Of a stretch of 64,000 nt of DNA, positions 61,091 to 64,000 are shown piece after piece. Origin of the DNA: Trypanosoma brucei gambiense DAL972 (Eukaryota; Euglenozoa; Kinetoplastea; Trypanosomatida; Trypanosomatidae); the NCBI RefSeq assembly GCF_000210295.1, contig NC_026737.1:1-64000 (forward strand). The letters are read 5' to 3'. Position numbers and translations under genes: made by a program. Below the pieces are notes generated by a model that saw only the letters and a program-made list of their open reading frames with translations, was not told the origin of the DNA and did no database searches. Numbering within the stretch: position 1 is the stretch's first letter; each line of letters begins with the position of its first letter.

Positions 61091-62737
61091 CTAACTATCC
61101 GATGATATTTCTATGCCGTTACATTTGACGACACTTTCAATGATGGTACTCATAGAAACTAACCCGCTTTTCGTCAAGGATCCTGCAGTGCTCTGAAAAA
61201 GCAGGAACTCCTGAAGAATGGCTACAATGAGTTTCATCGGTTTCGATTCCACAGCCTTCCCCGTTTCTGTCCCTTTCGTTGCCTGCGCCACAGCCGTTAT
61301 GACAGGCACACGCAGCTGAACTTTCGGCGTGTCGATGAGGGATAGAACAGCAAGCAGTAGCGCGTAATACCCGGAAACGACGTTCCGCTCCGTTTCCTCT
61401 GCGTTGTAACACTGCAAAGTCAATTCTGCAATCCGAGAGAGAAAATCCGGACAATTAACTAAACATCGGGCAAACTCGTCGCATCTAGAAGCGACTTCCC
61501 ACTTCACAATGTTCACTGCAGAGCAGAGGATGAAGGCTGCTACGTTCAAGGGAGTGTTGTCACTCATCAGCCTTTTGGTAGAAAACTCAGCGAGCTGTGA
61601 CCTCTCACGCCGACGATTCGAATCCCGCAGTGCATGCGGAACAAGACTCGTGCCATTAACCAAAACCCGCAGAGCAATAGTTAGCACATCATTTTCGCAC
61701 TTTGTGTCCTCACGCGCCACCAAACGTATCAAAAGGATAACCAACTCTTGCAAAGCCGCATCATAAGATGGGCATAACCGTTCGCATAATGTCACAACCT
61801 CCAGCAAGTGAAGCACATCTTTGCAGTCCGCGTCGTTCAGCATGGGTGTCACAACCTCAAATCCGCCAAGCTCAGCAAACACAAGGCAAGGGTTAGCTTC
61901 CCCTGGAAACGAGGTTGCTTGATTGTACCTAAAAATAATGTGGAGTAACGCCTTAAGAGCTAAGGAGGTTGCGGTATCATCTGATTTCCCGCGGCAAAAC
62001 TTGTCAACAGCTGACTTCAGTGCCGATTCATCTTGACGCCGTTGCTTAGGTGGCGTCGGGCAATGTACCCGCTGCGACCAGTGCTTTGATCCAGCTGGTG
62101 TTGCAGCAGCTTCCTCAGCTCGCTTCTCGGAGCTCAGAAGAAAGAATTTCACCAAACTAGCATCGGATAATACCTCATCGTCGCATAGAGTTAACAAGTG
62201 GCCGACAAAACGAATATAAAGTCCTTCTTTGTTGTCTGTAACGCTGCGTGCGGAGGATTTGCAGAGAGCGCTGAGCAGTTGCGATTGCAGTCCAGCTCGT
62301 TTCAAAGATTGCATTACCATATCTGGCTCATGTTCCATAAAGTAGAGGACAAGTGCCATCAGGGCCTCAGGTGTGCGTGACGATGAGGCGACCTCAGCCA
62401 AGTATACGCACATATCCGCAATATTTTCCTCTTCCCTGCAAAAGAAGTTCATTTCTGTTTCAAACACGCTCCCCGGCAACCTCGGCGAATCCGCCCTCTT
62501 GACCAACCTAACCCTTGCCTCGTTCACCGTAGGGATATGCATGGTATCGGGGCCGGGTCTGCTGCCGCCGCTGCTGCTACTACAATTTTCGTTTGAAGTA
62601 TCACTACGCAATGACAGTTGCATAGCTTCACCATCTGAAGATTGGCTTAATGGAGGGGATTCAGCCGTCCGCTTGCATGCCATAAAGGAGTCCAAATAAC
62701 CAACGACATCGGCCACGCACCGCTTGCGTTTCGACAT
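61091..62737 (-). CDS. Armadillo-like nuclear protein, possible WAPL (cohesin release factor), 548 aa
   Basis: After a short basic start (MSKRKR, likely nuclear signal) and a Ser-rich disordered stretch (~25-65), the protein is all helical from about 95. Segments fit the WAPL repeat domain: a stretch of the form ENIADMCVYLAEVASSSRTPEALMALV (seen as its parts NIADMCVYLAEV and RTPEALMAL), then VFAELGGFEVVTPML, LTIALRVLVNGTSLVP, and LNVAAFILCSAVNIVKWE. WAPL proteins have the order of repeat, then a hinge LRVLxNLT, then a final ...LGLxxNxVE. WAPL releases cohesin from chromatin. The match is to pattern and order, so another armadillo protein remains possible. An A-tract (62802-62815) and an AG near 62787 place the 5' end about 50 nt before the ATG at 62737. 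Confidence 0.55.
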   Translation of the reverse strand: MSKRKRCVADVVGYLDSFMACKRTAESPPLSQSSDGEAMQLSLRSDTSNENCSSSSGGSRPGPDTMHIPTVNEARVRLVKRADSPRLPGSVFETEMNFFCREEENIADMCVYLAEVASSSRTPEALMALVLYFMEHEPDMVMQSLKRAGLQSQLLSALCKSSARSVTDNKEGLYIRFVGHLLTLCDDEVLSDASLVKFFLLSSEKRAEEAAATPAGSKHWSQRVHCPTPPKQRRQDESALKSAVDKFCRGKSDDTATSLALKALLHIIFRYNQATSFPGEANPCLVFAELGGFEVVTPMLNDADCKDVLHLLEVVTLCERLCPSYDAALQELVILLIRLVAREDTKCENDVLTIALRVLVNGTSLVPHALRDSNRRRERSQLAEFSTKRLMSDNTPLNVAAFILCSAVNIVKWEVASRCDEFARCLVNCPDFLSRIAELTLQCYNAEETERNVVSGYYALLLAVLSLIDTPKVQLRVPVITAVAQATKGTETGKAVESKPMKLIVAILQEFLLFQSTAGSLTKSGLVSMSTIIESVVKCNGIEISSDS

Positions 62738-63580
62738 TGGTTAAGCAGATACAAAGATGGCGGGGCACTTTACCAGCCAAACTCCTCTACCACACAAGTG
62801 CAAGAAAAAAAAAGATGTCACTTCACTTGGAAACATGAAAAGTAATTTCAATTTCATACATACACACAAAGGGAACCTGTCAGCAGCATGGGACTAACCA
62901 AATCACAGCAGATGTGGTATAAATACATATAGAATTAATAGATATTACAATATAAAAGAAAGGCAATAAATTTTTTTTAAAAAAAAAGCAACGGAAAGAA
63001 AAGTATTACAGATAATTTTTGGGGAGGAAAGGTTGGAAAAAAACGAAAATGAAAGGAACATAATGAAAGGTAAATCATTGCTAGGACCACCGTTACACAG
63101 GCGAGTCCTGATGCAACAATTTTCATACACATAGCGTTGTGTCACACACAATTCTCACACGTATTGACAACAGCGCAGGTGTGCAGTGCCTAGTGGGTTA
63201 CACAATACCGAATTTCTTTCGAAGTAGGAGAAGTGAGGAGACACATAAAATAAATGACAAGGAAACAAATAAATAAAATGAAGGCGCACAAACGAACTTA
63301 ACAACAGAAAAGTCAGAACGAGGATGGAAGCAAAGCGCAAGAGAAAGTAAGATGGATAATGAAACGGGAACAGGCAAACAACCGGACGCCCATTCAACGA
63401 TAGTACGGTCTCTTTTTTAACAAAAAAAACCAAAGAGGACTCAAAAAACAAAGTTACAGAACGTGCAAGTATATAAACGTAACTGTTGTTGATTGATGGG
63501 TATATATGAAGAAAACAGTAAAATGAAAGAGCGAAGAGAACGAAATGGGGACGTAGATCGTCGCTCAATTGTAATTGTAA
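62738..63580. other. Intergenic spacer
   Basis: The spacer of 843 bases contains the splice signals of the WAPL-like gene near its left end. A/G-rich DNA around 62980-63060 and 63290-63360 follows. It is presumably the 3' UTR of the BRCT gene. No gene is supported. Confidence 0.6.
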
Positions 63581-64000
63581 TTAAGCTGGAACTTTACCGC
63601 GCAAAATGTCATCATACAGTGCTGTCAGAGTTGCTCCCGTCAATGAGATTACAGATTTCCTTTTGGTTCCTTTGGTGAAAACAACCGCTCCACAGCCGGT
63701 CAATATATTCCTGGCAGTACGGCGCCACGCTGGTGGAACTTTTTCCAGAGAGAAACGCCTCCCCAGTAGGGCGGGCTTTCCGACGTTTGAAGTAATGACT
63801 TGGAAGAGGCGCCCAGCATCGTAGGTGCAGTTGTTGTGAACTAGCGACGGCGCAAACTGCCTCACCTGTCGCATATCCCCACATGCGAAAAATTCCTCCG
63901 TAACAACCGGTATGCCGCGGGCAACGGCAATGATAAATTTGGGTGTTCGTACGGGTGGGTGATTGATTATAAGAAGATCTGCCATGCAAACATTATCCAC
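63581..64000 (-). CDS. C-terminal part of a tandem-BRCT protein (truncated by window edge), at least 139 aa
   Basis: The frame is open to the right edge, so the start lies beyond the window. The visible part begins inside a BRCT repeat: DLLIINHPPVRTPKFIIAVARG followed by IPVVTEEFFACG (seen in parts such as RTPKFIIAVARG), matching the RT.K...A...GIPVV...W pattern with Phe in place of the usual Trp. A second BRCT appears to start at PALLGRRFSLEKVPPAW with RNILTGCGAVVF, the usual lead strand and I..GGxV segment. Tandem BRCTs at a C-terminus bind phosphoserine motifs in DNA-damage and checkpoint proteins; a role of that kind is inferred. The stop is at 63581-63583. Confidence 0.68.
   Translation of the reverse strand: MDNVCMADLLIINHPPVRTPKFIIAVARGIPVVTEEFFACGDMRQVRQFAPSLVHNNCTYDAGRLFQVITSNVGKPALLGRRFSLEKVPPAWRRTARNILTGCGAVVFTKGTKRKSVISLTGATLTALYDDILRGKVPA

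Overview
The window looks like nuclear DNA from an African trypanosome, most probably the Trypanosoma brucei group. All 20 protein genes I can support are intronless and lie on the minus strand. They are separated by AT-rich spacers of 0.3-1.6 kb holding purine runs on the + strand, which are polypyrimidine tracts on the coding strand. Most such runs are followed by an AG shortly before the start codon. This is the layout of a kinetoplastid polycistronic transcription unit processed by spliced-leader trans-splicing; there are no operon promoters or ribosome binding sites. A CAF40 gene next to a TOR kinase gene matches, from memory and unchecked, the T. brucei chromosome 4 neighbourhood of CAF40 and TOR2.

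In transcription order (high to low coordinate) the genes are: the 3' part of a tandem-BRCT protein (right edge), a WAPL-like protein, a DCN1-like neddylation factor, the H/ACA snoRNP protein GAR1, an ALKBH1-type dioxygenase, coatomer alpha, a small one-helix protein, proteasome beta7, a TOR kinase (probably TOR2), the CCR4-NOT subunit CAF40, an RRM protein, a TMEM170-like membrane protein, a WD40 protein, a Myb/SANT-like protein (possibly a SNAPc subunit), an acireductone-dioxygenase-like protein, two proteins I do not recognise (508 and 229 aa), a START-domain protein, an SLC35F-type transporter, and a giant 6,613-residue HECT ubiquitin ligase filling positions 1985-21826. The left 2 kb holds no gene I can support.

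The neighbours do not form one pathway, as is usual in these units. Themes present are ubiquitin/NEDD8 and proteasome (HECT E3, DCN1-like, beta7), RNA metabolism (CAF40, RRM protein, GAR1, Myb/SNAPc-like), membrane traffic and lipids (alpha-COP, START, SLC35F, TMEM170-like) and growth signalling (TOR).

The least ordinary content is in two proteins. The giant HECT ligase carries a pseudokinase domain, three copies of an unnamed module of about 150 residues starting GIMFD, and several SPRY-like sandwiches. The acireductone-dioxygenase-like protein keeps the family fold signature but has lost three of the four metal ligands and gained a long charged N-terminal helix. No mobile element, rRNA, tRNA, CRISPR array or VSG-type gene was seen.
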